Assembly (NCBI GenBank): GCA_030652255.1
Contig: JAUSAZ010000222.1
Span: forward strand, 1 to 54,475
DNA length: 54,475 bases
Source: Myxococcales bacterium
GTDB lineage: Bacteria > Myxococcota_A > Polyangia > Polyangiales > Ga0077539
Reading direction: 5' to 3'
Part shown: in pieces, positions 42,213-51,330 of the stretch
How the letters are laid out: each line of letters begins with the position of its first letter
Numbering within the stretch: the first letter of the stretch is position 1
The notes under the pieces: model-generated
Databases searched by the model: none
Seen by the model: only the letters and a program-made list of their open reading frames with translations
Told to the model about the DNA's origin: nothing
Position numbers and translations under genes: made by a program

Positions 42213-43784
42213 GTGAAGGGTGTGATCATCGGGGTTCCGCGGGAGACACTGCCGGGTGAGCGTCGCGTCGCGGCCACCCCGGAGTCGGTCAGGAAGCTCA
42301 TCGCGCGCGGCTTCGTCGTGCGCGTCCAGCGCGGCGCCGGGGCGCTCGCGGGCATCGACGACGAGGCCTACGGCGGCGCCGGGGCCGAGCTCGTCGACGA
42401 CCCGTGGCCCGAGGCCGACGCGCTGCTCAAGGTGCGCCCGCCGACCCTCGACGAGGCCGCGAGGCTGAAGGAGCGCGCGGTGCTCGTGGCGCTCTTGCAG
42501 CCCGAGCGCAACCCGGGCCTCACCGAGGCCCTCAAGGCCCGCCGGGTGACGGCCCTCGCGCTGGAGCGGGTGCCGCGCATCACCCGCGCGCAGAAGATGG
42601 ACGTGCTCTCCTCGATGGCCAACCTCGCGGGCTACCGCGCCGTGCTCGAGGCCGCGCACCATTTCCAGGGGCCCTTCAGCCCGCAGGTCACCGCCGCGGG
42701 GACCACTCCGCCCGCGCGGGTGCTGGTCATCGGCGCGGGCGTGGCGGGCCTCGCGGCCATCGCCGCGGCGCGGGCCCTCGGCGCCGACGTGCGGGCCTTC
42801 GACACCCGCGCGGCGGCCCGCGAGCAGGTGGAGAGCCTCGGGGCGCGCTTCATCGAGGTCGACCTCGCGGAGAGCGGCGAGGGCAAGGGGGGGTACGCGC
42901 GGGTGATGAGCCCGGAGTTCATCGCCGCGGAGATGGCGCTGTTTCGCGCGCAGGCGAGGGAGGTCGACGTGGTCATCGCGACGGCGCTCGTGCCCGGCGC
43001 GAAGGCCCCGGTGCTGCTGCCGCGCGACGTGGTCGAGCAGCTCAAGCCGGGCTCGGTGATCGTGGACATGGCCGCCGAGCAGGGCGGCAACTGCGAGCTC
43101 TGCGTGCCTGGTGAGGTGGTGGAGCACCGCGGGGTGAAGATCCTCGGGTACACCGACCTCACGAGCCGCATGGCCGCGACCGCGAGCCGCTTCTTCGCCA
43201 TGAACGTGTTCAACCTCCTGGGCGAGCTCGACGACGCGCTCGACGTCGACATCGAGAGCGACGTGCTGCGGCCCGCGCTGCTGCTCTACCGCGGCGAAGA
43301 GCTCCCAGCCCCGGCGCCGAAGACCCCGGCCCCCTCCGCCGCGAAGGTGAAGACCCGCCCGCCGCCGCCCGACGCGAAGCCCCTGCAGCAGCACATCTCC
43401 TCGCCGACGCGGCGCGCCTGGGGCTCCACCGTCGGCGGCTTCGCGGTCATCGCGGGGCTCTTCCTGCTGGGCCGCTTCGCGCCGCCGGACTTCCTCCGGC
43501 ACTCCACGGTCTTCGTGCTGGCGTGCTTCGTCGGGTGGCAGGTGATCTGGTCGGTGCAGCCCTCGCTGCACACGCCCCTCATGGCCGTCACCAACGCCAT
43601 CAGCGGGATCATCGTGGTGGGCGGGCTCCTCCAGGTGGGCCCCACGATGAACGCCGCGTCGGTGCTCGGGGTGATCGCGGTGTTCTTCGCGACGATCAAC
43701 ATCACCGGCGGCTTCCTGGTGACGCACCGGATGCTGAAGATGTTCCGCCGCGACGCGGCGCCGGCGAAGGGGGCGCACCGATGA
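42213..43784 (+). CDS. pntA: NAD(P) transhydrogenase subunit alpha
   Basis: 523 aa. Domain I binds NAD(H): an alanine-dehydrogenase-like N-terminus (GVPRETLPGERRVAATPESV) and a Rossmann motif GAGVAG (174-179). The C-terminal ~130 residues (about 405-510) add membrane helices of domain II. The single chain therefore corresponds to E. coli-type PntA rather than the split PntAA/PntAB form. With PntB it couples hydride transfer between NADH and NADP to proton translocation. The start is a GTG at 42213. The stop overlaps pntB by 4 nt. Confidence 0.95.
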   Translation: MKGVIIGVPRETLPGERRVAATPESVRKLIARGFVVRVQRGAGALAGIDDEAYGGAGAELVDDPWPEADALLKVRPPTLDEAARLKERAVLVALLQPERNPGLTEALKARRVTALALERVPRITRAQKMDVLSSMANLAGYRAVLEAAHHFQGPFSPQVTAAGTTPPARVLVIGAGVAGLAAIAAARALGADVRAFDTRAAAREQVESLGARFIEVDLAESGEGKGGYARVMSPEFIAAEMALFRAQAREVDVVIATALVPGAKAPVLLPRDVVEQLKPGSVIVDMAAEQGGNCELCVPGEVVEHRGVKILGYTDLTSRMAATASRFFAMNVFNLLGELDDALDVDIESDVLRPALLLYRGEELPAPAPKTPAPSAAKVKTRPPPPDAKPLQQHISSPTRRAWGSTVGGFAVIAGLFLLGRFAPPDFLRHSTVFVLACFVGWQVIWSVQPSLHTPLMAVTNAISGIIVVGGLLQVGPTMNAASVLGVIAVFFATINITGGFLVTHRMLKMFRRDAAPAKGAHR

Positions 43785-45244
43785 GCGGCGAGGTGGTCAT
43801 CGCGTACCTCGCCGCGGGGGTGCTCTTCATCCGCTCGCTGGGCGGCCTCTCCAAGCAGGAGACCGCGCAGGACGGCAACACCAACGGCGTGCTCGGCATG
43901 GCCCTCGCCATCGTCGTCGCCGCCATCTCCTGGACCACCCGCGACGGCATGATCGTGCGCGACGCCGCGGGCCGGCTGCTCACCGTGGCCTGGGGCTCGT
44001 CGGGCGCGCTGCTCGGCGCGGTGGCGGCGGCGAGCGTCATCGGCGCCGTGCTCGCGCGGCGGGTCGAGATGACCGGGATGCCCGAGCTCGTCGCGGTGCT
44101 GCACAGCTTCGTCGGGCTCGCGGCGGTGCTGGTCGGCGTGTCGTCGTACCTCGCGCCCAACGACGTGCACGTCACCGCGCCCCTCGAGCGCACGGTGCAC
44201 CTGCTCGAGGTGTGCGTCGGCGCCGCGGTGGGCGCGATCACCCTCACGGGCTCGGTGGTCGCGTGGGCCAAGCTGCGCGGCACCCTCGACGGCAAGCCCC
44301 TGCTGCTGCCTGGCCGGCACGCGCTCAACGCCGTCGCGGCGCTCGCCATCGCCGGGCTCGCGGTGCCCTTCATCCAGGCCGCGGGGAGCGAGGGGCTGCC
44401 CTACCTGCTGGCGATCGTGGGGCTCGCGGCGCTGCTCGGAACGCACCTGGTGATGGCCATCGGCGGGGCCGACATGCCCGTGGTGGTCTCGCTGCTCAAC
44501 AGCTACTCCGGGTGGGCCGCGGCGGCGGCGGGCTTCATGCTCGCCAACGACCTGCTCATCGTGACCGGCGCGCTCGTCGGGTCGAGCGGCACCATCCTCT
44601 CGATCATCATGTGCCGGGCCATGAACCGCTCGATCCTGGGCGTGGTGTTCGGCGGCTTCGGCACCGGCGACACCGTGCCGGGCGGGGCCCGCGAGGTGAC
44701 CGGCGAGGTGCACGAGATGAAGGCCGACGAGGTCGGGCAGAAGCTCGTCGCGGCGCGCAGCGTGGTGGTGGTGCCGGGCTACGGCATGGCCGTGTCGCGC
44801 GCCCAGGGCGCCGTGAAGGAGCTCACCGGGGCGCTGCGCGAGCGCGGGGTCGACGTGCGCTTCGCCATCCACCCGGTGGCGGGCCGGCTGCCGGGGCACA
44901 TGAACGTGCTGCTGGCCGAGGCGGGCGTGCCCTACGACATCGTGCACGAGATGGAGCACATCAACGCCGACTTCGCCCGCACCGACCTGGTGCTGGTGAT
45001 CGGGGCCAACGACATCGTGAACCCCGGCGCGCTCGACGACCCCGGGTCGAGCATCTACGGGATGCCCGTGCTGGAGGTCTGGAAGTCGGGCCTCACGGTG
45101 GTGCTCAAGCGCGGCATGGCCGCGGGCTACGCCGGGGTGGAGAACCCGCTCTTCTCCCTGGACAACACCCGGATGCTCTTCGGCGACGCGCGGCGGAGCA
45201 TCGAGGCCCTGGTGGCCGAGGTGCGCAAGGCCTCCGCGGAGTGA
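43781..45244 (+). CDS. pntB: NAD(P) transhydrogenase subunit beta
   Basis: 487 aa. About 300 residues of transmembrane helices with conserved MTGMPELVAVLHSFVGLAA and GGADMPVVVSLLNSYSGWAAAAAGFML. A C-terminal NADP(H)-binding domain III follows, with VVPGYGMAVSRAQ, HPVAGRLPGHMNVLLAEAGVPYD and GANDIVNP. It pairs with PntA in the cytoplasmic membrane. The ATGA overlap ensures coupled translation. Confidence 0.96.
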   Translation: MSGEVVIAYLAAGVLFIRSLGGLSKQETAQDGNTNGVLGMALAIVVAAISWTTRDGMIVRDAAGRLLTVAWGSSGALLGAVAAASVIGAVLARRVEMTGMPELVAVLHSFVGLAAVLVGVSSYLAPNDVHVTAPLERTVHLLEVCVGAAVGAITLTGSVVAWAKLRGTLDGKPLLLPGRHALNAVAALAIAGLAVPFIQAAGSEGLPYLLAIVGLAALLGTHLVMAIGGADMPVVVSLLNSYSGWAAAAAGFMLANDLLIVTGALVGSSGTILSIIMCRAMNRSILGVVFGGFGTGDTVPGGAREVTGEVHEMKADEVGQKLVAARSVVVVPGYGMAVSRAQGAVKELTGALRERGVDVRFAIHPVAGRLPGHMNVLLAEAGVPYDIVHEMEHINADFARTDLVLVIGANDIVNPGALDDPGSSIYGMPVLEVWKSGLTVVLKRGMAAGYAGVENPLFSLDNTRMLFGDARRSIEALVAEVRKASAE

Positions 45245-45253
45245 GAGGGGGCG

Positions 45254-45664
45254 TCAGTCGGGGCGCTCGGGGCCGCCGACGGTGGCCGCGACGCGCACCA
45301 CGGCGCCGTAGGCCTCGACGTTGCTCACGTCGACCGCCACGCAGCGCGGGCCCAGCTGCTCGCGGATCCACGCGGCGACCCGGGCCGGCGCGTGGTCGGC
45401 CGGGGAGGCGTCGCGGTCGAGCGCCAGCGTGCCCTCGTAGACCCACACCGGCAGGCTGCCCTCCGGGGTGGTGAGCACCCCGCGGTGGAACTGCACCGTC
45501 GTCGGCACCATGCGCGACTTCGGCTTCACGCTGCCGGGGCCCACCCTCGGATCGACCTCCGACACCTCGATGGTCACCTGCACCTCCGGCACGCCGTCGG
45601 GCTTGGGCAGCCGCTCGATCGCCCGTCGCAGGTCAGGGGCCAGGCTCAAGTGGGCAGCGCTCAT
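45254..45664 (-). CDS. Hypothetical protein, 136 aa
   Basis: Soluble, mixed alpha/beta, with no motif that I recognise. The beta-rich middle (PEVQVTIEVSEVDP, PTTVQFHRGVLTTPEGSLPVWVYEGTLALD) is followed by a helix (APARVAAWIREQLG) and a final strand pair. A strong Shine-Dalgarno GGAGGA lies 7 nt upstream of the ATG, one of the few clear ribosome sites in this window. It is convergent with pntB (9-nt gap). Confidence 0.65.
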   Translation of the reverse strand: MSAAHLSLAPDLRRAIERLPKPDGVPEVQVTIEVSEVDPRVGPGSVKPKSRMVPTTVQFHRGVLTTPEGSLPVWVYEGTLALDRDASPADHAPARVAAWIREQLGPRCVAVDVSNVEAYGAVVRVAATVGGPERPD

Positions 45665-45766
45665 TGGGGTCCTCCGGTCGGTGGGTGGGAGCCATCACAG
45701 GCCTCCCGCCTCGTGCATCGGGCCGCGGGCCCCGCCCCGGAAGGCCCCCCGGGGAGCAATTCGCGA

Positions 45767-46402
45767 CTACACCCCCAGGTAGGCGCACAGCATGCGTTCG
45801 AGCTCGCGCGCCAGAACGGCGTCGGCGATGGCGACCTCCGGCAGCGCGCTCACGGCGAAGGCGTTGCGTTGCTCGAAGGTCGCGGTGACCACCCGCAGGG
45901 CCATCTCGACCGCGCGCCTCGGCTGGGGGTGGCCGATCTCGGAGCGCTTGGAGAGCACCAGCGCGGAGAGGCGCTCGCCGATGGCGAGGGCGGTGCTGGC
46001 CCGGCGGGCGGCGAAGCCCGGGTCGCCCGCGAAGGCCTCGGCGAAGGCGTTCATGATGTTGCGCCGCGAGCCGAAGACCTCCACCGCGAGCTTCACGCCC
46101 GCGCGCACGAGGTCGCGCACCGAGGCGTCGGCCCAGCGCGCCGGGTCGAGGAGCTCGCCGGCCTGCGTGAGCGATCGCTCGCAGGCGCGCTGGTGCAGCG
46201 TCTCCAGCAGCGCGCGCTTGTCGGGGAAGCGCGTGTAGAACGCCCCCACGCTCGACCCGGCGGCCTTCACCACCTCCGGGATGGTCACCGCGTCGAGGCC
46301 GCGCTCGAGCAGGATGCGCTCGGCCGCGTCGAGGATGTTCTCCATCGTGCGCTGGCTGCGCGCCTGCTGCGGCGCGTGCACCCACCGTAGCGGCGTGGTC
46401 AC
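45767..46402 (-). CDS. TetR-family transcriptional regulator
   Basis: 211 aa. The N-terminal TetR helix-turn-helix (ARSQRTMENILDAAERILLERGLDAVTIPEVVKAAGSSVGAFYTRFPDKRALL) is clear; the C-terminal ligand domain is helical and unassigned. The GTG at 46402 was chosen because the ATG further in would cut off the first helix. It starts 2 nt after the stop of the PhyH gene, so both are in one operon. It probably represses that operon through the palindrome at 47327-47342. Confidence 0.9.
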   Translation of the reverse strand: MTTPLRWVHAPQQARSQRTMENILDAAERILLERGLDAVTIPEVVKAAGSSVGAFYTRFPDKRALLETLHQRACERSLTQAGELLDPARWADASVRDLVRAGVKLAVEVFGSRRNIMNAFAEAFAGDPGFAARRASTALAIGERLSALVLSKRSEIGHPQPRRAVEMALRVVTATFEQRNAFAVSALPEVAIADAVLARELERMLCAYLGV

Positions 46403-46404
46403 GC

Positions 46405-47289
46405 TCAGTAGCCCAGGAGCTTCTTCAGGTGGAAGTAGAAGGGCGTGGCGCTCTCGGCGGTCTTGGGCTTCCGCGGGCCGTCCATGACGGGGAGGTACAT
46501 CACGCAGCGCTCGCTGGCGTCGCCGGTGACCTGCGCGAGGGCCGTGCGGTGCCAGATGCGCCCGTCGTGGAGGGTGAGGTCGCCCGCCTCGGTGGTGATG
46601 GCCAGCTCGTTGGGGTCGGGCTCCATGTCGAGGAAGTGGGCCTTGGTGGTGAGCATCGAGGCGATGGACTGGTTGTGCGTGCAGGGCAGCACGCGCAGGC
46701 CGCCGACGCGGGTGGGCGAGTCGGAGAGCGAGAAGCCCACGTTGAGGTAGCGCCGCGGCTTCTCGAGGTAGGCGATGTCGCGCAGGCTGTCGGTGTGCCA
46801 CCCGAGGTTCTTGTACTTCGCGCCGGCGTGGTTGCGGAAGCGGTTGACCACCAGGCCGTCGCGCTCGTCGTGGCCGATGCGCGAGCCCGGCGCGAGGTCG
46901 TCGATGATCGCCTGGAAGCGCGGGTCTCCCAGGAACTCCCGGAACTCCTCCCGCTGCAACGACACGAAGGGGATGCGGCCGTAGAAGGCCGAGCCGTCGT
47001 CGCGCCGGCCCTTGATGAGGGGCACGCCGTTGATCTCGCTGGTGTCGCGCGCGACGAGGTCGGCGGTGAGGGCGTTGAAGGCGGCGTAGAGGCCCGCCGC
47101 GGTGTCGCGGGAGGCGAAGCCCTTGAAGCGGATGAAGCCGTAGGTCTCGAAGAAGTCGATGTGCTCGGCCGTGAGCCGGTGCTCCAGCCGGAAGTCGGGG
47201 ATGTGGATGACCCGGTTGGCCCGCGGCAGCGACGGGTCGGGCGGCGGCTGCGGCGACGGGACGGCGGCGGAATCCTGGGCGAACGACAT
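46405..47289 (-). CDS. Phytanoyl-CoA dioxygenase (PhyH) family protein
   Basis: 294 aa, Fe(II)/2-oxoglutarate-dependent oxygenase. The iron facial triad is visible: HTD in GWHTDS (His165, Asp167) and distal His247 (GRIWHRTA). The FYGRIPF and LVVNRFRNHAGAKYKN segments are typical of the PhyH fold. The substrate is unknown; family members hydroxylate lipids, amino acids and natural products. The ATG at 47289 has an excellent Shine-Dalgarno (GGAGGT, 8 nt). The co-transcribed TetR gene and the upstream palindrome suggest substrate-responsive control. Confidence 0.9.
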   Translation of the reverse strand: MSFAQDSAAVPSPQPPPDPSLPRANRVIHIPDFRLEHRLTAEHIDFFETYGFIRFKGFASRDTAAGLYAAFNALTADLVARDTSEINGVPLIKGRRDDGSAFYGRIPFVSLQREEFREFLGDPRFQAIIDDLAPGSRIGHDERDGLVVNRFRNHAGAKYKNLGWHTDSLRDIAYLEKPRRYLNVGFSLSDSPTRVGGLRVLPCTHNQSIASMLTTKAHFLDMEPDPNELAITTEAGDLTLHDGRIWHRTALAQVTGDASERCVMYLPVMDGPRKPKTAESATPFYFHLKKLLGY

Positions 47290-47326
47290 GGCGTGACCTC
47301 CGGCGGATGAAAACAGAACCACGGAT

Positions 47327-47342
47327 CAGAACCGTCGTTCTG
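47327..47342. promoter_or_regulatory. Candidate TetR operator upstream of the PhyH-TetR operon
   Basis: Perfect palindrome CAGAAC-CGTC-GTTCTG, flanked by weaker outer arms CACGG and CCGTG that extend the symmetry. CAGAACC occurs once more just to the left (about 47314). The site is 38 nt upstream of the PhyH start codon, where a repressor would block transcription. Confidence 0.6.
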
Positions 47343-47422
47343 GTAGACCGTGAATGTGCTGCTGTCAAAGCCCGGAGGAGATTTCCAGAAACAGAATCGA
47401 TGAGGGATTGAGGGGGAGCGGG

Positions 47423-49510
47423 TCAGTCCGCGGTGTGCGCGGGAAACGACGCGCCCACGATCATAGGCGACACGATGCCCACGCGGCCGTTGCCCCCGAC
47501 GCCCGCGGCGTAGTCCCGCGTCGTCGCGCCGCAGAAGCCGCCGCCGCCGCCGCGCGCCCGCACGCCGGGGCTCGGGTCGACCAGGGCCTGGAGCACCGTG
47601 GCGCTCACCAGCGCCGTCAGCCGCACCGCGCCGCCCGCGCCGCCGCCGCCGCCGCCCATGCCCGCCCCGCGGCCGCCGGCGCAGTCGGCCTGGTGGCCGT
47701 CCTCGCCGTCGCCGCCGTTGGCGCGCACCGCGCCGTCGCCAGTGAGCAGCACGCTCGACGCCCGCACCAGGATGATCCCGCCGCCGTGGCCGCCGCCGCC
47801 CGGGAACGACCCGTCCTCGTCCGCGCCGCCTTCGCCCCCGGCGCCGCCGAAGAGCGCCACGCTCGCAAGGGCCGCCATGCCCGACGTGCCGCCGCCGCCG
47901 CCCGGCGGGATGGGGCTCGCCTCCGCGCAGGCCCCCCCGGCGCTGCCGGCGGAGCCGGGCTCGCCCGGGGTCGCGTGGCCGCCGCCGCCGCCCGAGGCGC
48001 AGTCCTGCCCCGCGCCGCCGCCGCCGCCGCCCGACTGGTTGGCCACGATCGCCGCCGCCCCGCGCCCCCGCTCGCTCTCCCCCGCCACGCCCCGCATGCA
48101 GCGGTACATCGGGGTCACCCCGCAGGTGCGACGGTTGCCGCGAAACCCGCGGCCCGTCACGTCGAGCGCGCCCGCCACGGAGAGCCTCCCGGTCGCGTCG
48201 AAGGCGATGATCCCGCCGGAGCTTCCGTCCCACGCGGGGGCCGTCACCGTCGCGCCCGCGTTGATGGTCACCGCGGTGTACTCCATCACCCGCAGCACCT
48301 GCGCGTGGCTGGTCGCGTCGCTCGCGTACGAGCTCCGCAGGGGCGCCGCGAGCGTGAGGGTCATCCCCGACACCGCCGTCACCCGCGCGTACTCATAGTG
48401 CCCGACGGGCCCCACCGCCGCCTGCGTCTGGTGCAGCAGCACCGACTGCCCCGCGGCGAACACCCCGGCCACGTCGCTCACCGTCACCGTCGTCGCCCCG
48501 GCGGCGCCCACCACCCCCGCGCGCACGGTGCCGAGCTGCTGGTCGGCGGTGACCGTGAGCGCGCCGTCCGCGCCCGTCCCGTACTGGCACTGCCCCGCGC
48601 CGCAGCTCTGCCCCGCGCCGCAGGCCCGGCCGCACGCGCCGCAGTTCGCCGCGCTGGTGCGCACGTCGACCTCGCAGCCCGTGCCCGGCATCGCGTCGCA
48701 GTCGGCGAAGCCGTCGCTGCAGGCCCCGACGGCGCAGGCGCCCGCCGCGCACGAGGGCGTCGCGTTGGGCGTCGCGCACGCCATCCCGCAGCCGCCGCAG
48801 TGCGCCACCGTCACCCGCGTGTCGACCTCGCAGCCGTTGGTCGCCGTCGCGTCGCAGTCGCCGAAGCCCGCCGCGCAGGCGCCGCGCACGCAGGCGCCCG
48901 CCGCGCAGCTCGCCGCCGCGTTGGGGAAGCTGCACGTCCGGCCGCACGCCCCGCAGTGCATGACGCTGGTGGCGGTGTCGGTCTCACAGCCGTTGGCCGC
49001 CATGTCGTCGCAGCTCGCGGTGCCGCCCGGGCAGGCGGTGACCGTGCAGCGCCCGGCGACGCAGTCCGGGGTGCCGCTCGCGGCGACGCACGCCATCCCG
49101 CACCCGCCGCAGTGGGTCAGCGAGGTCTGCGCGTCGATGCACGCGCCGCCGCAGCAGGTGAGCCCCCCGGGGCAGGGCTGCGTCGCGCTGCACCCGGCGT
49201 CCGCGGGGCCGGCGTCGACCCCGGCGTCGGCGCCGGCGTCGTCACCCGCGCCCGCGTCGGCGCCTGCGTTGTCACCCGCGCCCGCGTCGGCGCCCGTGTC
49301 CGTGCTCGCGCCCGTGTCGGCGGGCTTGCCTGCGTCGGTGATGGCTCCTGCGTCGTCGGCGTCCATCGGGGTCGGCGCGTCGGTGGGCGCGACGCCGGTG
49401 TCGGCGCCGCCGTCCGCGGTCGTCGCCTCGTCGCCGCAGCCCGCCGCGAGCAGCGTGACCAGCGGGAGCGCCCCCCGAACCCATCGCCTCATCTCAAGCA
49501 TCGTGGTCAC
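47423..49510 (-). CDS. Large Cys-rich and Gly-rich lipoprotein
   Basis: 695 aa. Signal peptide (MRRWVRGALPLVTLLAAGC), an Asp/Ala/Gly/Thr linker (about 30-105), then about five Cys-rich modules with HCG(G/A)CG(M/R)(A/T)C, ASCAAGAC, GF(G/A)DCDA and GCEVD(T/V)R (about 105-310). The C-terminal ~380 residues are beta-rich and then strongly Gly-rich (GGGGGGAGQDCASGGGGGHATPG). It is probably a surface-exposed, disulfide-rich protein. The GTG at 49510 has a Shine-Dalgarno-like GGAGGA upstream; in-frame ATGs at 49501 and 49492 are alternatives. Confidence 0.8.
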   Translation of the reverse strand: MTTMLEMRRWVRGALPLVTLLAAGCGDEATTADGGADTGVAPTDAPTPMDADDAGAITDAGKPADTGASTDTGADAGAGDNAGADAGAGDDAGADAGVDAGPADAGCSATQPCPGGLTCCGGACIDAQTSLTHCGGCGMACVAASGTPDCVAGRCTVTACPGGTASCDDMAANGCETDTATSVMHCGACGRTCSFPNAAASCAAGACVRGACAAGFGDCDATATNGCEVDTRVTVAHCGGCGMACATPNATPSCAAGACAVGACSDGFADCDAMPGTGCEVDVRTSAANCGACGRACGAGQSCGAGQCQYGTGADGALTVTADQQLGTVRAGVVGAAGATTVTVSDVAGVFAAGQSVLLHQTQAAVGPVGHYEYARVTAVSGMTLTLAAPLRSSYASDATSHAQVLRVMEYTAVTINAGATVTAPAWDGSSGGIIAFDATGRLSVAGALDVTGRGFRGNRRTCGVTPMYRCMRGVAGESERGRGAAAIVANQSGGGGGGAGQDCASGGGGGHATPGEPGSAGSAGGACAEASPIPPGGGGGTSGMAALASVALFGGAGGEGGADEDGSFPGGGGHGGGIILVRASSVLLTGDGAVRANGGDGEDGHQADCAGGRGAGMGGGGGGAGGAVRLTALVSATVLQALVDPSPGVRARGGGGGFCGATTRDYAAGVGGNGRVGIVSPMIVGASFPAHTAD

Positions 49511-49564
49511 CGCTCCTCCGCGCGTCGCGCAGGGAGCAGACGCTACACGCCGTCGGGCGCGCGG

Positions 49565-50812
49565 TCAGCCGTAGCGCACCTGCACGTGCTCGATGAGCGA
49601 GCGCAGCGCGCGCTTCACCCCTTCGGTGGTGGCGTGCCGCACGATGGCCCACCCTTCGCCCTCGTAGCCCTCCGCCCGGGGCTGCCCCACCCGGGGCTGG
49701 CGCAGCTCGATCAGGGCGTCGCCCGCCGCGGCCACGGCGTCGTCGATGCCCTGCACCGAGGCCACCCGCGCGCCGCGCCCGTGGCCCCGGAAGAACGCCG
49801 CCCCCGCGGCCCAGCGCCGGGGCTTCGGGGTGAAGCGGTCGAAGGCGATGAGCCCGGCCCAGTCGGCCACGAGGTCGGTCTCGTGCGCGAGGCCCATCAG
49901 CGGCATGATCTGCACCCCCGGCGGGCGGGCGCCCACCTCGTTGACCAGCGCCGTGCCGTCCTCGCGCAGGAACCACTCCATGTGCGTGAGCGCCGTCCCC
50001 GCGGCGGTGCCCGCGTGCTCGCCGAAGAGGGCCGCCAGCGCGGCGGTGTTGGTGGGCGCGAAGCTCGCCCAGGGCTCCTCGTGGGCGTCCCGCGGGAGCA
50101 GCACGCAGTACTGCACCCACGGGGTCTCCAGCACCTCCAGGGGCGTAGGGAAGTACCGCGTCCCGGAGCGCCACACGGGCACGCCGCGCACCGTCACGGT
50201 CTCGCAGGTGTGCTCCCTCGCGCGCACGAACTCCTCCACCTGGAGGGGCTGCGCCGCCGTGGGCGTGGCGCCCTTCGCGGCGAGGGCGGCGAGGTCTTCC
50301 GGCGACTCCACCCGGAAGGTCGCGCGCGACCCGAGGCCCGCCTGCGGCTTCACGATGACGGGGTACCCCACGTGGCCGACGAAGAGCGCGAGCTCGCGCG
50401 CCGAGCGCACCAGGGCGCTGCGCGCCACCGGGACGCCGTGGGCGCGGAGCACCTCCTTCATGCGGTCCTTGTCGCGGAAGTTGCGGGCGACGGCGGGGTT
50501 GATCCCCTCGATGCCGAGCGCCTCGCGCGCCTGCGCCATGGGCATCTGCAGCTGCTCGAGCGCGCCCGTGAGCCGGTCGATGCGCCCGACGTGGCGGGAG
50601 AGCGCGCCCGCCGCCGCGGTGAGCTGCGCGCCGTCGAGCACGTCGGTGACGGCGTAGTGGGCCGCGACGCGCGGGCGTATCTCCGCGGGGATGGCCGACT
50701 CCGGGTCGGCGCTGATCACCGAGAGGGTCACGTCGTCGAGGGCGGCGAAGGCCCTCACATAGCGGTTGGTGTTGTCGAGGAAGCGAGGCGCGACGAAGAC
50801 GACGTGGGGCAC
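49565..50812 (-). CDS. ATP-grasp domain enzyme
   Basis: 415 aa. ATP-grasp fold: a nucleotide-loop lysine in VGYPVIVKPQAGLGSRAT, a central acid patch VEEFVRAREHTCETVTV, and the metal-binding EWFLREDGTALVNEVGARPPG. These enzymes ligate a carboxylate to an amine or thiol via acyl-phosphate; the substrate is unknown. The start at GTG 50812 is supported by a minus-strand TAGAGT box 7 nt upstream; a GTG at 50821 would overlap that box. It precedes the Cys-rich lipoprotein gene on the same strand. Confidence 0.88.
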   Translation of the reverse strand: MPHVVFVAPRFLDNTNRYVRAFAALDDVTLSVISADPESAIPAEIRPRVAAHYAVTDVLDGAQLTAAAGALSRHVGRIDRLTGALEQLQMPMAQAREALGIEGINPAVARNFRDKDRMKEVLRAHGVPVARSALVRSARELALFVGHVGYPVIVKPQAGLGSRATFRVESPEDLAALAAKGATPTAAQPLQVEEFVRAREHTCETVTVRGVPVWRSGTRYFPTPLEVLETPWVQYCVLLPRDAHEEPWASFAPTNTAALAALFGEHAGTAAGTALTHMEWFLREDGTALVNEVGARPPGVQIMPLMGLAHETDLVADWAGLIAFDRFTPKPRRWAAGAAFFRGHGRGARVASVQGIDDAVAAAGDALIELRQPRVGQPRAEGYEGEGWAIVRHATTEGVKRALRSLIEHVQVRYG

Positions 50813-50819
50813 GCTGCGC

Positions 50820-50825
50820 ACTCTA
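50820..50825 (-). promoter_or_regulatory. -10-like TAGAGT box (minus strand)
   Basis: TAGAGT on the minus strand ends 7 nt before the GTG at 50812. Confidence 0.4.
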
Positions 50826-50875
50826 CCGAAGCCCGCGGGCGAACACGCGACGGAACATCGGCCGCACGGCGCCGG

Positions 50876-51196
50876 TCAGTGAGCGGAGAGGGCGCGGGTG
50901 AGGTACTGCGCGGCCCCCCGGCGGGCCAGCTCGGCCAGGGCGAAGCTGCCGAGGTTCTTCACGAGGAAGCGGGTGATGCGCGAGCTCGCCAGGGCGCCGA
51001 TGCCGACGCCGACGGCCATGGCCACGGCGAGGGTGCGGTACGGCCGCTCGCGGAGCTCGGTGCGCAGCTGCTCGGGGAGCTGCTGGACGACCCGCACGGT
51101 CTCCGGTGGCATGAGGGCCTTGATGGCCTCGATGGGGTGGTGGAGCGCGTCGGACGAGGCGTGGTGGCCGTTGGAGCTGTAATCGGGGGTGTTCAT
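50876..51196 (-). CDS. Small membrane protein with Gly-zipper helix
   Basis: 106 aa. A polar N-terminal half with an amphipathic helix (PEQLRTELRERPYR) precedes one Gly-rich hydrophobic helix (LAVAMAVGVGIGALASS), then a positively charged C-terminus. The layout resembles ElaB/YqjD-type inner-membrane proteins that associate with ribosomes under stress, but this is only a resemblance. The ATG at 51196 has a GAGG about 10 nt upstream. Confidence 0.7.
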   Translation of the reverse strand: MNTPDYSSNGHHASSDALHHPIEAIKALMPPETVRVVQQLPEQLRTELRERPYRTLAVAMAVGVGIGALASSRITRFLVKNLGSFALAELARRGAAQYLTRALSAH

Positions 51197-51330
51197 GGGT
51201 GCCTCGCGACGCGCCCAGCCATTGGGAGGGTGGAGAGGGGCTGACGGGCGCATTGCCCTGATTGGGCGGCGGGCGGGGAATGGCAATGGCCCCGCGGCAT
51301 CGGGCGGGCGAGGACCCTGGGCGGGAGCGC

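Noticed and set aside
46500..48233. A 577-codon minus-strand frame overlapping PhyH and the Cys-rich gene
   Set aside because: It is an out-of-phase shadow of two well-supported genes.
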